This document shows, in pieces, positions 18,491-26,618 of a stretch of DNA of 64,000 nt. Origin of the DNA: Shewanella sp. Choline-02u-19. GTDB taxonomy: Bacteria; Pseudomonadota; Gammaproteobacteria; Enterobacterales; Shewanellaceae. Position numbers and translations under genes: made by a program. The stretch is taken from contig NZ_PJBE01000013.1 of assembly GCF_002836205.1 (NCBI RefSeq), forward strand, positions 310,001-374,000. The letters are read 5' to 3'. Each line of letters starts with the position of its first letter. Position 1 is the stretch's first letter. Below the pieces are notes generated by a model. The model worked only from the letters and a program-made list of their open reading frames with translations, did no database searches and was not told where the DNA came from.

Positions 18491-19633
18491 CTATTTAATA
18501 TCAAAAAACGTTTTGATATCGTCAATTTGGCACATTGCATCTTCATAGCCCAGTTCAATTAGCGCGCTACAATAACTCTGCTCAAATAACAGATAAGATC
18601 CAATACTTGAATCTGAGTGCTCATTGATCCCTAACGCCTTCATCATCATCTTGATAGCAAAGGGCATATCGTGAAAATAACGAGAGGCAATTGCGCTTAA
18701 GTCCTCACTCGGTTTAATCACTAGCGTTTCGATCTGTTTTAAGGGCAAACCTTTACGGCTTTCCTCCGGAATGAGTGACAAAGTACTATTGATCCGTTCT
18801 AACCGCTCCAAATCGCTGTTCAATGTATCTGAAAATATAGTATCAAGCAGGTGGCCGGCAATGGTGGCTGTTTTAGGGTGGTGTTCAAGCTCTCTTGGTT
18901 GCACTTTATGTGGGCTTTCTAAGTTGATCACCATAATTTTGTTAGCCCCTAAATGAATCGGACTGCTCAAGGGGGCTAGCTGGTGAACTGAGCCATCGCC
19001 ATAATATTCTTGGTTGAGCCTTACGGATGGGAAAACTAAGGGAATAGCGGAACTTGCCAATAGATGATCCGTATTTAAACGGGTGCGTTGACCACAGCGG
19101 CGTGCCCGCTGCCAATCCTCTATAAGAGGATTACCTTGAAAAAATGTGACCGAACGAGAGGTGTCGTAGCAAGAGGTATCTAAGCTAACGGCATCGAGTG
19201 CTCCGCTACTAATATTGCGACCAATACGCTCAAAACTAATCAGGTCGCTAAGCAAGCCACGCAGTGGTTCACTGTTAAACAGGCTGCCAGCACTACGAGA
19301 GGCGCCATCACTTTGTACGCCTTTAAGTGCCATTTTACCCAAATGACTTAATACACTGCCGATAGAAGCTTGATAGACTTTCTCTGCATGAATATGACGC
19401 CAAACCCATTCGAGTTTGCGAACGCCCAAATGAAAACAGGATGCATGAGTAGCCATGGAGGTGGCATTTATAGCGCCCGCCGATGTACCGCAGATAATTT
19501 TAAAGGGGATCCCGTGATTACGAGGGTAAAACTGTACGATAGCTTTGAGGACACCAATTTGATACGCAGCTCTCGCGCCACCACCACCTAATACTAATGC
19601 AATTTTATCTGACAAATTGGCGATCCCTATCAA
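18491..19633 (-). CDS. Patatin-like phospholipase
   Basis: The 380-residue protein has the patatin signatures. These are the oxyanion glycine loop LVLGGGGARAAYQIGVLKA near the N-terminus, the nucleophile elbow GTSAG in ICGTSAGAINATS, and the catalytic aspartate in YYGDGSVHQLAPLS. The family hydrolyses acyl chains from phospholipids or neutral lipids. No signal peptide is evident, so it is probably cytoplasmic or peripheral at the membrane. It stands alone, convergent with the SGNH hydrolase. Two lipid-hydrolase families side by side suggest, but do not prove, related roles. Confidence 0.9.
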   Translation of the reverse strand: MIGIANLSDKIALVLGGGGARAAYQIGVLKAIVQFYPRNHGIPFKIICGTSAGAINATSMATHASCFHLGVRKLEWVWRHIHAEKVYQASIGSVLSHLGKMALKGVQSDGASRSAGSLFNSEPLRGLLSDLISFERIGRNISSGALDAVSLDTSCYDTSRSVTFFQGNPLIEDWQRARRCGQRTRLNTDHLLASSAIPLVFPSVRLNQEYYGDGSVHQLAPLSSPIHLGANKIMVINLESPHKVQPRELEHHPKTATIAGHLLDTIFSDTLNSDLERLERINSTLSLIPEESRKGLPLKQIETLVIKPSEDLSAIASRYFHDMPFAIKMMMKALGINEHSDSSIGSYLLFEQSYCSALIELGYEDAMCQIDDIKTFFDIK

Positions 19634-20149
19634 TTGAAAAACAAAACTTATTCAAAAACGGTCCCTGAATTTAGAATATGTGAGAGTCGCTTTATGTACA
19701 AGCTTTACCCGTAAATTAGTCTGCCAGTTTCTTTTAGTCGTGATGCGTCGGTCCCTCTTAGTCAGGTGTTACGGCGACTTTTTACCTTCTTTTTGGCCGT
19801 AAGTTTGATGGGTGTTTCTTAGCATTATCTAGAGGTGAAAGCACCGCCATTGACTTCTCTACGGTGAATTACAGCATTGTTGTTATGTGATTAAGAGTGC
19901 ATTTAGCTACTTCAATGAGGGTATGAGTCAGCTTTTAAAGGGTATCTAGCATAAATATTTAGCCGTTAACCTAGTTAATAAGTCTATGTTGTTGCGGTGT
20001 AATGATGAGATTTAAATATGCTTATCAGACTATCTAATTGTAATTAAAGTGTTAAATCAAGAATTGTTGGTAGCGTAAAGGAATAGTGGCAAGTTGATAA
20101 TAAAAGGCAATGGAGTAGACTGAAAAAATGAACATATGAGGGATCAAAC
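19634..20149. other. 516-base gene-free region upstream of two divergent genes
   Basis: No supported gene lies here. The region separates the phospholipase (minus) from the response regulator (plus). A short inverted pair (ACGGC/GCCGT, around 19769-19799) and another (CACCG/CGGTG, around 19841-19865) are visible but too short to interpret. Confidence 0.5.
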
Positions 20150-20800
20150 ATGTTACAGCCACTAAAAATAATAATAGCTGATGACCATCCATTATTTAGA
20201 CAAGCACTGGTCAACATATTAACCACACACTTTGATAATGTAAGATTATTTGAAGCTGAGACGATTGTAGAGCTCGATGAATTATTAAAGCAACAAGATG
20301 CAGATCTACTGTTACTCGATCTTAATATTCCAAAAGCTCATGGCTTTAATACCTTAGTCAATATCCGTAATTGTCACTCCCAAATGGGGGTCGTTGTGAT
20401 TTCCGGGCAAGAAGATAAAGTCACGGTAGGTAAGAGCATGTCATTTGGAGCGGCGGGGTTTATTCCTAAATCGACTTCAGTTGAACAGATGGTCAAAGCC
20501 ATTAAAGCAGTACTCGCAGGCCAACAATGGATGCCTGCGGGTTGCAGTAACGTTGAAGCAATAGAAGCCGATAGTATGACAAGTAAAATCATCAGCTTAT
20601 CACCGAGACAACATCGTATATTAATGATGTTTGCTGATGGTCTACTCAATAAACAAATAGCTTATGAATTGGGGCTTTCAGAAGCCACCATTAAAGCTCA
20701 TGCCAGTGCAATATTTTTAAAATTAGGGGTGCATACACGCACTCAAGCTGTGATTGCCATGAGTCAACTGCAACTCGATAAAACCTCACTAACCGCTTAA
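20150..20800 (+). CDS. NarL/LuxR-type response regulator
   Basis: The 216-residue regulator has a receiver domain (1 to about 120) with acidic pocket D11-D12, phosphoacceptor D57 in LLLLDLNIP, and the conserved lysine in GFIPKST. A LuxR-type helix-turn-helix follows (LSPRQHRILMMFADGLLNKQIAYELGLSEATIKAHASAIFLKLGVHTRTQAV). It resembles the ErdR/CrbR group that pairs with symporter-domain histidine kinases. The adjacent convergent gene is exactly such a kinase, so I infer a two-component pair. The likely target is the porin/ABC/ligase module beyond the kinase. GAGGGA lies 6 bases before the ATG. Confidence 0.92.
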   Translation: MLQPLKIIIADDHPLFRQALVNILTTHFDNVRLFEAETIVELDELLKQQDADLLLLDLNIPKAHGFNTLVNIRNCHSQMGVVVISGQEDKVTVGKSMSFGAAGFIPKSTSVEQMVKAIKAVLAGQQWMPAGCSNVEAIEADSMTSKIISLSPRQHRILMMFADGLLNKQIAYELGLSEATIKAHASAIFLKLGVHTRTQAVIAMSQLQLDKTSLTA

Positions 20801-20830
20801 TAGATTAAGCTGGAAAGATCTTCTATTACA

Positions 20831-20862
20831 AATTAAGCCGGCATACCTATGTCGGCTTAATT
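20831..20862. terminator. Bidirectional terminator between response regulator and hybrid kinase
   Basis: AATTAAGCCG pairs perfectly with CGGCTTAATT, giving a 10-bp stem, with possible extension through GCATA/TATGT. It lies between the two convergent genes and overlaps the kinase stop codon (20857-20859 on the plus strand). Confidence 0.75.
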
Positions 20863-23800
20863 GTCTTCTTCGCTGCTGTAATGAGTGGTTGCGGATGCTG
20901 CATAGTTTGTCCGTAAGCTTGTTGCTAACGTGGCACTCATCACTGCACGCAGAGCGATAGGTTTAATTATCTTGCGTAGATAACCATAGCCTTGCTCCTT
21001 GGCTCTATTGACCACTGCTTCATCAATCGTCGCTGTGATCAAAATAGCGGCAATAGGTAAGTCTGATTGATGTTGCAACTCGACCATTAAATCTAACCCA
21101 TTTTGATTATCTTCAAGCTGATAGTCCATCAATACAATGTCAATTTTATGAGCGTGTTTTGAAAATTGTGCTTTTGCTTGTAGCGCTGATGCCGCTTGAT
21201 AAACGTGGCATTTCCAACCTTGGAGTAACTCCACCATCCCCGCTAATACATTAGGGTCATTATCGACACACAGTACATGAACGCCATTAAGAGTAAGGAT
21301 ATCAGCAGGGGCTTTAACGATGGACTCTGCTTTTGCTAAAACGGTTTTTAACTGAAGACTGAATATGCTACCGCGATTAACTGTCGAAGACAGTGCTAAT
21401 TGATGCGATAGCAAAGAGGCTAAACCCTGCGCAATATTTAGACCTAAGCCGAGACCATTAACACCTTCATGTCCTGAGTGCTGCAATCGAGTAAACTGTT
21501 CAAAAATGACCGCTTGTTTTTCTGCAGGGATCCCCGGCCCATCATCAACGACTTGAATCGAGATACAGTCTCCGATGCGTCGATATCCAAGCAAAATTTT
21601 ACCTTTACCCGCATACCGAAATGCATTGCTGATGAGGTTCTGCAAAATACGCCTAAGCAGCACCTTGTCACTGCTGACCCAAATCTGGGTGTTAATATGC
21701 TTGAATTTTACATCTTCCGTTGCGGCAATAGCACCAAACTCATCGACGAGCGAATCGATCACCTCTTGCAAGGCAAACTCGGTAATTTCGGGGACTATGA
21801 TGCCACTTTCTATACGGGAAATTTCGTTTAAGTCCAGCAGCAGCTCATTGGCAACCTGTAATGAGTTGTCGATATAACCCATTTGTTGTTTTTGTTTATT
21901 CGACAGTTGACCATTCTGAACAAACGCAGAGGAAAATAATCTTGCGGCTGATAATGGTTGCAGTAGATCGTGACTACATGCCTTGAGGTATTGGCTTTTC
22001 TTTTGGTGTGCTTGTTCAACCTTTTGCAGTGCGACTGCTAGCTCTTGATTAGAATGCTCAAGACTAAGATTTGCTTGCTCCAGTTTTTTGGTGCGTTCAT
22101 AGACCCGGGCTTCAAGATCTAAGTTCTTTTCTTTTAGTAATTTCTCCGCTTCTCGATACATGGTGATATCGGAAAATATCATCACAAAGCCGCCGTCAGG
22201 TATCGGGTTTCCTTCAATCCTGATGGTTTTACCATCGGGTTGTAGTCGCTCTGTACTGTGGCGGCTCCCTTGACGTAGATAAGCCAAACGACGTTCAACT
22301 TGCTGCGTTAAATCATGCTTAAAATGCTGGCCATGACTCAGGTTATATTTAATAAGCTGTTTGACTGGACAGCCGATATAGACGAGATCCTCTGGATAAT
22401 TAAAGAGCTTTAAATAGTGCTGATTCCAAGCGACTAAGTTGAGCTCTCTGTCTATCACAGAGATCCCTTCACTGGCATTTTCTATTGCGCTGTGCAGCAC
22501 TGAGCGACTAAATTCTGTGCGGTGACTAGAGGCCTCTTCAACTAGTTGTGCCACATCTTCAATCGCGATCCCGCGACCATTGAGAGCACAGGAGATCACC
22601 AAGCGCGCAGAGGCCGATCCCATGACACTGGCGAGCATATTTTCGGTATAGAAGATCAGTGTTTGGTTGTGAGCCGCTTTATCAATTACAGGCTGCTCTT
22701 GGCTTGAGTAAAAAGCTTGAAAACCATGGGCGGCTTTATCTTTACCGACAAAGCGGGCGACCAATAACTCTAACTCCGTTGGGTTGATATACTTAGGGAC
22801 TGCGGATTGCAGCTTACCCAGATCTGGTCGTTCAATAAAGTGAGCTATTTGCATCTGCTCATGAACACTTTGTCGAGTAAACGAAGAAACTATCCATATC
22901 ATAATGATATTGACAAATAGCCCCACCAACGTGGCCATTGTCGTCATGGAGTATTCACTTGCCGCAAAAGGATGGTTGTAGAGGCCCAGTTGTGGCAATA
23001 GATTGAGTGTTAACCAGAGTGAAAAACCACTGATGATGCCTGCAAGTACACCAATAAGGGTCACTCTGCGCCATAAAAAGGCAGCGAAGAGGGCTGGGCC
23101 AATCTGTGCGATAGCACCAAATGCAACCTCCCCCAATGATGCTAGCGTATCGGGTGGTGCTAGCAGAAACATGCCATAACTTAAAAATATTACTAATAGA
23201 ATTAATCCTTTGCGAATGTTAAGCAAGTGGGATCTAAATTTATTAAAATCGGTACTCTGTATATTACTTACTTTAAAAAGTGTCGGAAAAACCACCTCAT
23301 TACTCAGCATGGTGCTCAACGCAATGGTTGAGATGATAACCATAGAACTTGCTGCTGATATTGCCCCTAGAAAACTAAATAATCCGAGCCATGCTTGGCC
23401 ACTAAAGGCGGGGAGAAACAATACATAAGCATCACTTTGCAGCGAGTCACCATAGAGGATATTGCCCGCTTGGCCTAACGGAGTGGCAAAGAAAGCAAAC
23501 ACTAAGATATAGAGTGGAAACGTCCAGCGGCTCCAAATGGCATGTTTTTGCTCTTTGAGTTCAACAATCAATACTTGGAATTGTCGCGGAAGACACAGAA
23601 AAGCTGACATAACGATAAAGAGTAACCCAAACATCGACACCATATTGGGGTAGGTAAACTCAGTTGATACCGGTGAAGCCTCATTGGCTTGACGCCAAAT
23701 GTCCAGCGGTGAATCAAATAGAAAGAAAGACACGAAAATACCGATGGTGAGATAGGCGATTAACTTGACGAAAGATTCAAAGGCGATAGCCAGCATCATT

Positions 23801-24351
23801 CCGGGGTGACGCTCGGTGACATCAATGGCCCTAACGCCAAATATAATGGTAAACCCCGCCAGAATTAAGCTAACAACCAGGCCGAGTTGCCAAGACGATA
23901 ATAGGTGATCTTGTCTTAAAATTTCATAGGAGTTCACAATCGCTTTTAGCTGTAAGGCGATATAGGGCAAGGTGCCAAATAGGGCGACAAAGGTGACAAC
24001 TATCGCTAACAGTTGCGACTTACCAAATCGTGCCGCTAATAGATCCGCGATAGAGGTAATATTTAATTTGAGACACACTCTGATAATGCGCTGAATGAAA
24101 GGCCAAGCGAACATAAACAGTAAAATGGGAGCGATATAAACCGGTAGATATGAGAACGAATTACTCGCGGCTTGACCCGCAGTGCCAAGAAAGCCCCAGG
24201 AGGTACAATAGACACCAAGAGAGAGTGAATAAATGATGGTATGTTGCTGCTTAAAAAGTTTTTCTCGGTACCTATCGCCCAGAAATGCCATCAAAAAAAG
24301 CAAACCAATATAGCTAATACTAATCGTAACCAATAGCCAATTAGGAAACAT
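20857..24351 (-). CDS. Hybrid histidine kinase with N-terminal sodium/solute symporter domain (CrbS/CbrA-like)
   Basis: The 1164-residue protein begins with a multi-pass SSS-family domain (about 1-500; for example SLGVYCTSWGFLGTAGQAA and PYIALQLKAI). A PAS domain (about 640-750) and a coiled-coil linker follow. The dimerisation/phosphoacceptor domain has H794 in ACSHDLLQPLSAARLF. The ATPase domain contains DDGPGIP and GLGLGLNIAQG. The C-terminal receiver starts near 1021 with D1076 in VLMDYQLE. This is the layout of CrbS/MxtR/CbrA kinases, which couple a transporter-like sensor to carbon-source regulation. It converges on the NarL-type regulator and is divergent from the porin/ABC/ligase genes. 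The ligand is unknown, and a small carboxylate is the best inference from context. Confidence 0.92.
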   Translation of the reverse strand: MFPNWLLVTISISYIGLLFLMAFLGDRYREKLFKQQHTIIYSLSLGVYCTSWGFLGTAGQAASNSFSYLPVYIAPILLFMFAWPFIQRIIRVCLKLNITSIADLLAARFGKSQLLAIVVTFVALFGTLPYIALQLKAIVNSYEILRQDHLLSSWQLGLVVSLILAGFTIIFGVRAIDVTERHPGMMLAIAFESFVKLIAYLTIGIFVSFFLFDSPLDIWRQANEASPVSTEFTYPNMVSMFGLLFIVMSAFLCLPRQFQVLIVELKEQKHAIWSRWTFPLYILVFAFFATPLGQAGNILYGDSLQSDAYVLFLPAFSGQAWLGLFSFLGAISAASSMVIISTIALSTMLSNEVVFPTLFKVSNIQSTDFNKFRSHLLNIRKGLILLVIFLSYGMFLLAPPDTLASLGEVAFGAIAQIGPALFAAFLWRRVTLIGVLAGIISGFSLWLTLNLLPQLGLYNHPFAASEYSMTTMATLVGLFVNIIMIWIVSSFTRQSVHEQMQIAHFIERPDLGKLQSAVPKYINPTELELLVARFVGKDKAAHGFQAFYSSQEQPVIDKAAHNQTLIFYTENMLASVMGSASARLVISCALNGRGIAIEDVAQLVEEASSHRTEFSRSVLHSAIENASEGISVIDRELNLVAWNQHYLKLFNYPEDLVYIGCPVKQLIKYNLSHGQHFKHDLTQQVERRLAYLRQGSRHSTERLQPDGKTIRIEGNPIPDGGFVMIFSDITMYREAEKLLKEKNLDLEARVYERTKKLEQANLSLEHSNQELAVALQKVEQAHQKKSQYLKACSHDLLQPLSAARLFSSAFVQNGQLSNKQKQQMGYIDNSLQVANELLLDLNEISRIESGIIVPEITEFALQEVIDSLVDEFGAIAATEDVKFKHINTQIWVSSDKVLLRRILQNLISNAFRYAGKGKILLGYRRIGDCISIQVVDDGPGIPAEKQAVIFEQFTRLQHSGHEGVNGLGLGLNIAQGLASLLSHQLALSSTVNRGSIFSLQLKTVLAKAESIVKAPADILTLNGVHVLCVDNDPNVLAGMVELLQGWKCHVYQAASALQAKAQFSKHAHKIDIVLMDYQLEDNQNGLDLMVELQHQSDLPIAAILITATIDEAVVNRAKEQGYGYLRKIIKPIALRAVMSATLATSLRTNYAASATTHYSSEEDN

Positions 24352-24618
24352 GCTGTAGCCACACCTTCTTATTGGGAAATGTTAGCTTTATAGCTATTTA
24401 ATCCCTTAATTGTTATGGGAATTAACATATCATATTTTGACTCTATTAGGTCGGCAAAGACTATCGACTTAAGTCTTAATCTATCGGTATTAATCCCCAC
24501 GGGTTAATCCGCCCGTATTACAGCTAACGTATTAAGACTCCTGCACTAATACCATTTCACAATTGAGCAAACCCTTTTATTTCTTCATCTTAAGTGCAGA
24601 CATTAAAGGGGATAAAAG
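24352..24618. promoter_or_regulatory. Divergent regulatory region between symporter-kinase and porin genes
   Basis: AGTCTTAAT (24472-24480) and ATTAAGACT (24531-24539) form a 9-bp inverted repeat about 50 bases apart. They enclose a smaller pair ACGGG/CCCGT (24499-24503, 24512-24516) and repeated ATTAAT/TTAAT boxes. Such a nested symmetric arrangement about 80-150 bases before the porin start suggests operator sites. The response regulator is the obvious candidate to bind, but this is inference. Confidence 0.4.
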
Positions 24619-25659
24619 ATGCTTATTTCAAAAATAAAAAAAATTACGTTAGCCGGTTCACTGTGTTTATTGGCGGGTTCTGCCGCAGCAAGTTATGAAT
24701 TTGACGTCGGTGACGATGGCAAATTAACCTTCGGTGGCTACATCAAAGTTGATGCTCGTTATGTCAGTGGTGATGTTGCTTATCGTGACTTTTGGATTGG
24801 TACCGGTGCCCCACTTGAAGAGAGTGCATCTCAATTTCGCATCTTTGCCAACGAAACACGTTTTAACACCAAATATGTTCATGGCGACGTGATGGGCTTT
24901 ATTGAAATGGACTTTCTCGGTGGTGGTGGTAATCAGGTGGTATCTAACTCCGCAAACCCAAGAATACGTCACGCATTTATTAAATATGAAGGGATAACAG
25001 CGGGCCAGACTTGGACCACCTTTATGAACACCAGTGCCATTCCTGAGTCTGCCGATTTTGCCGGTGCAACTGTGGGCCTAGCCTTTATTCGTCAAGGGCA
25101 GATCCGTTACGACATTGGTAATTTCCAATTTTCTATAGAAAACCCAGAAAGCGTTGGTGGCGATACCACTAATGATGATCTACCCGATGTTGTTGCGCGT
25201 TATAACCTTAAAGGTGATTGGGGGGACATCTCGATATCGGCCCTCGGCCGCAGTCTCAATACCGACTTAGGAAATAGTGAAACAGCCCTCGGTGGCTCTA
25301 TCGCCGGGCGGATCAAAACATTCGGTAAAGATGACCTGCGTTTTCAATTCCATCAAGGTGAAGTTGGTCGTTATGTAGGTATTGGTGTTGCCAGAGATTT
25401 AGTCGGAGAAGAGGTTGAAAATACCACCTCTTATTTGGCGGCATACCGCCATTACTGGACCGATACCTTAAGAAGTACTGCGCTATATGGCCGTGTTGAA
25501 ACTGACATAGGCAATGCGGAGCGCAGTCAGTGGAGCATCAATTTATTCCAAAACTTGACTCCTCATTTGGCCATTGGTTTTGAAGTCGGTAATTTTGAAA
25601 TTGGCGACCAAGATGTCGACTCTGACTACGCTCAGCTTTCATTCCGCTACGCACTTTAA
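24619..25659 (+). CDS. DcaP-like outer-membrane porin
   Basis: The 346-residue protein has a signal peptide ending GSAAA. An amphipathic beta-strand pattern rich in Gly and aromatic residues follows, ending SYAQLSFRYAL, which is typical of a trimeric porin barrel. The GGYIKVDARYVSGD, FRIFANETRFNTKYVHGD and GQTWTTFMN segments resemble the DcaP family, whose founder is associated with dicarboxylate uptake in Acinetobacter. The gene is divergent from the symporter-kinase. An intrinsic terminator separates it from the ABC transporter operon. Inferred job: passage of the same carboxylate across the outer membrane. Confidence 0.85.
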   Translation: MLISKIKKITLAGSLCLLAGSAAASYEFDVGDDGKLTFGGYIKVDARYVSGDVAYRDFWIGTGAPLEESASQFRIFANETRFNTKYVHGDVMGFIEMDFLGGGGNQVVSNSANPRIRHAFIKYEGITAGQTWTTFMNTSAIPESADFAGATVGLAFIRQGQIRYDIGNFQFSIENPESVGGDTTNDDLPDVVARYNLKGDWGDISISALGRSLNTDLGNSETALGGSIAGRIKTFGKDDLRFQFHQGEVGRYVGIGVARDLVGEEVENTTSYLAAYRHYWTDTLRSTALYGRVETDIGNAERSQWSINLFQNLTPHLAIGFEVGNFEIGDQDVDSDYAQLSFRYAL

Positions 25660-25664
25660 CCTTT

Positions 25665-25702
25665 GATGGCAGTAGAGATAACGCTTCTGCCGTCGTTTTT
25701 TT
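25665..25702 (+). terminator. Terminator/attenuator between porin and ABC operon
   Basis: GATGGCAG pairs with CTGCCGTC (one G-T wobble) across a 14-base loop, followed directly by G and a run of seven T. It would end most porin transcripts before the ABC genes. Confidence 0.75.
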
Positions 25703-25759
25703 GCATAGCATCGCTTGTAAATCCCGTGATTGGTTACCCATGACAGTCGTTTAACGCTA

Positions 25760-25781
25760 ATGCTCAACCTGGTTTGAGCAT
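25760..25781. promoter_or_regulatory. Perfect inverted repeat upstream of ABC operon
   Basis: ATGCTCAA and TTGAGCAT form an 8-bp perfect inverted repeat with a 6-base spacer, 39 bases before the likely livG-like start. No T-run follows, so an operator or leader hairpin is more likely than a terminator. Confidence 0.45.
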
Positions 25782-25820
25782 AGCTAAAAAGCGATATGTG
25801 CAGTTTAAAGGAGTATGGGT

Positions 25821-26618
25821 GTGACAGATAAAATATTAAAAGTTGATCAAATCTCTCTGGCGTTTGGTGGTGTTAAAGCATTAACCGACGTTAGCTTCGA
25901 AGTTGAGAAAGGGGCTGTATTCTCAATTATTGGTCCTAATGGTGCTGGCAAGACCTCAATGCTTAACTGCATCTCAGGTCGATACCGTCCTTATCAGGGC
26001 AGCATTCAATTTGATCACCAAGAAGTGACCCATTTACGCCCAAATGATCGCGCCGATTTGGGAATAGGCCGTACCTTTCAAAATCTCGCGCTATTTGGCC
26101 ATATGTCGGTACTCGATAACATTATGGTTGGCCGACATCACCAGATGAAAAATAACTGGTTAACTGGGCCACTTTATTGGGCTTCACCCGCTCAAAAAGA
26201 GGAACTCAAACATCGCCGTCAAGTGGAAGAAATAATTGATTTTCTTGATATCTCCCACGTGCGTAAATCCGTTGCTGGAACCTTGTCTTATGGCCTGCGC
26301 AAGCGCGTCGAATTAGCTCGTGCAATAGCCCTTAATCCCAAGCTTATTTTATTAGACGAGCCCATGGCGGGCATGAACCTAGAAGAGAAAGAGGATATGG
26401 CGCGCTATATCTTGGATCTCAACGAGGAGTTCGGCATTACCGTTGTGATGATTGAGCATGACATGGGGGTGGTTATGGATATTTCACATCAAGTGATGGT
26501 ACTCGACTTTGGTAAGAAACTCGTGAGTGGTTTACCCGATGAAGTGATGGCTAATGAGCACGTTAGACAGGCTTATTTAGGCTTAGATGATAACGAGCAA
26601 TTACAAGAGGTGGGCTAA
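25821..26618 (+). CDS. ABC transporter ATP-binding protein, LivG-like
   Basis: This is one of the two ATPases of a branched-chain-amino-acid-type importer. Walker A is GPNGAGKTS, the signature is LSYGLRKRVELARA (LSYG in place of LSGG), and Walker B is LILLDEPMAG with the switch histidine in MIEHDMG. Start choice: AAAGGAG ends at 25813, only one base before the ATG at 25815, whereas GTG at 25821 is 7 bases away, so GTG gives the better start (MTDKILKVDQ). The stop overlaps the acyl-CoA synthetase start by one base. Substrate specificity cannot be read from this subunit. Confidence 0.92.
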   Translation: MTDKILKVDQISLAFGGVKALTDVSFEVEKGAVFSIIGPNGAGKTSMLNCISGRYRPYQGSIQFDHQEVTHLRPNDRADLGIGRTFQNLALFGHMSVLDNIMVGRHHQMKNNWLTGPLYWASPAQKEELKHRRQVEEIIDFLDISHVRKSVAGTLSYGLRKRVELARAIALNPKLILLDEPMAGMNLEEKEDMARYILDLNEEFGITVVMIEHDMGVVMDISHQVMVLDFGKKLVSGLPDEVMANEHVRQAYLGLDDNEQLQEVG

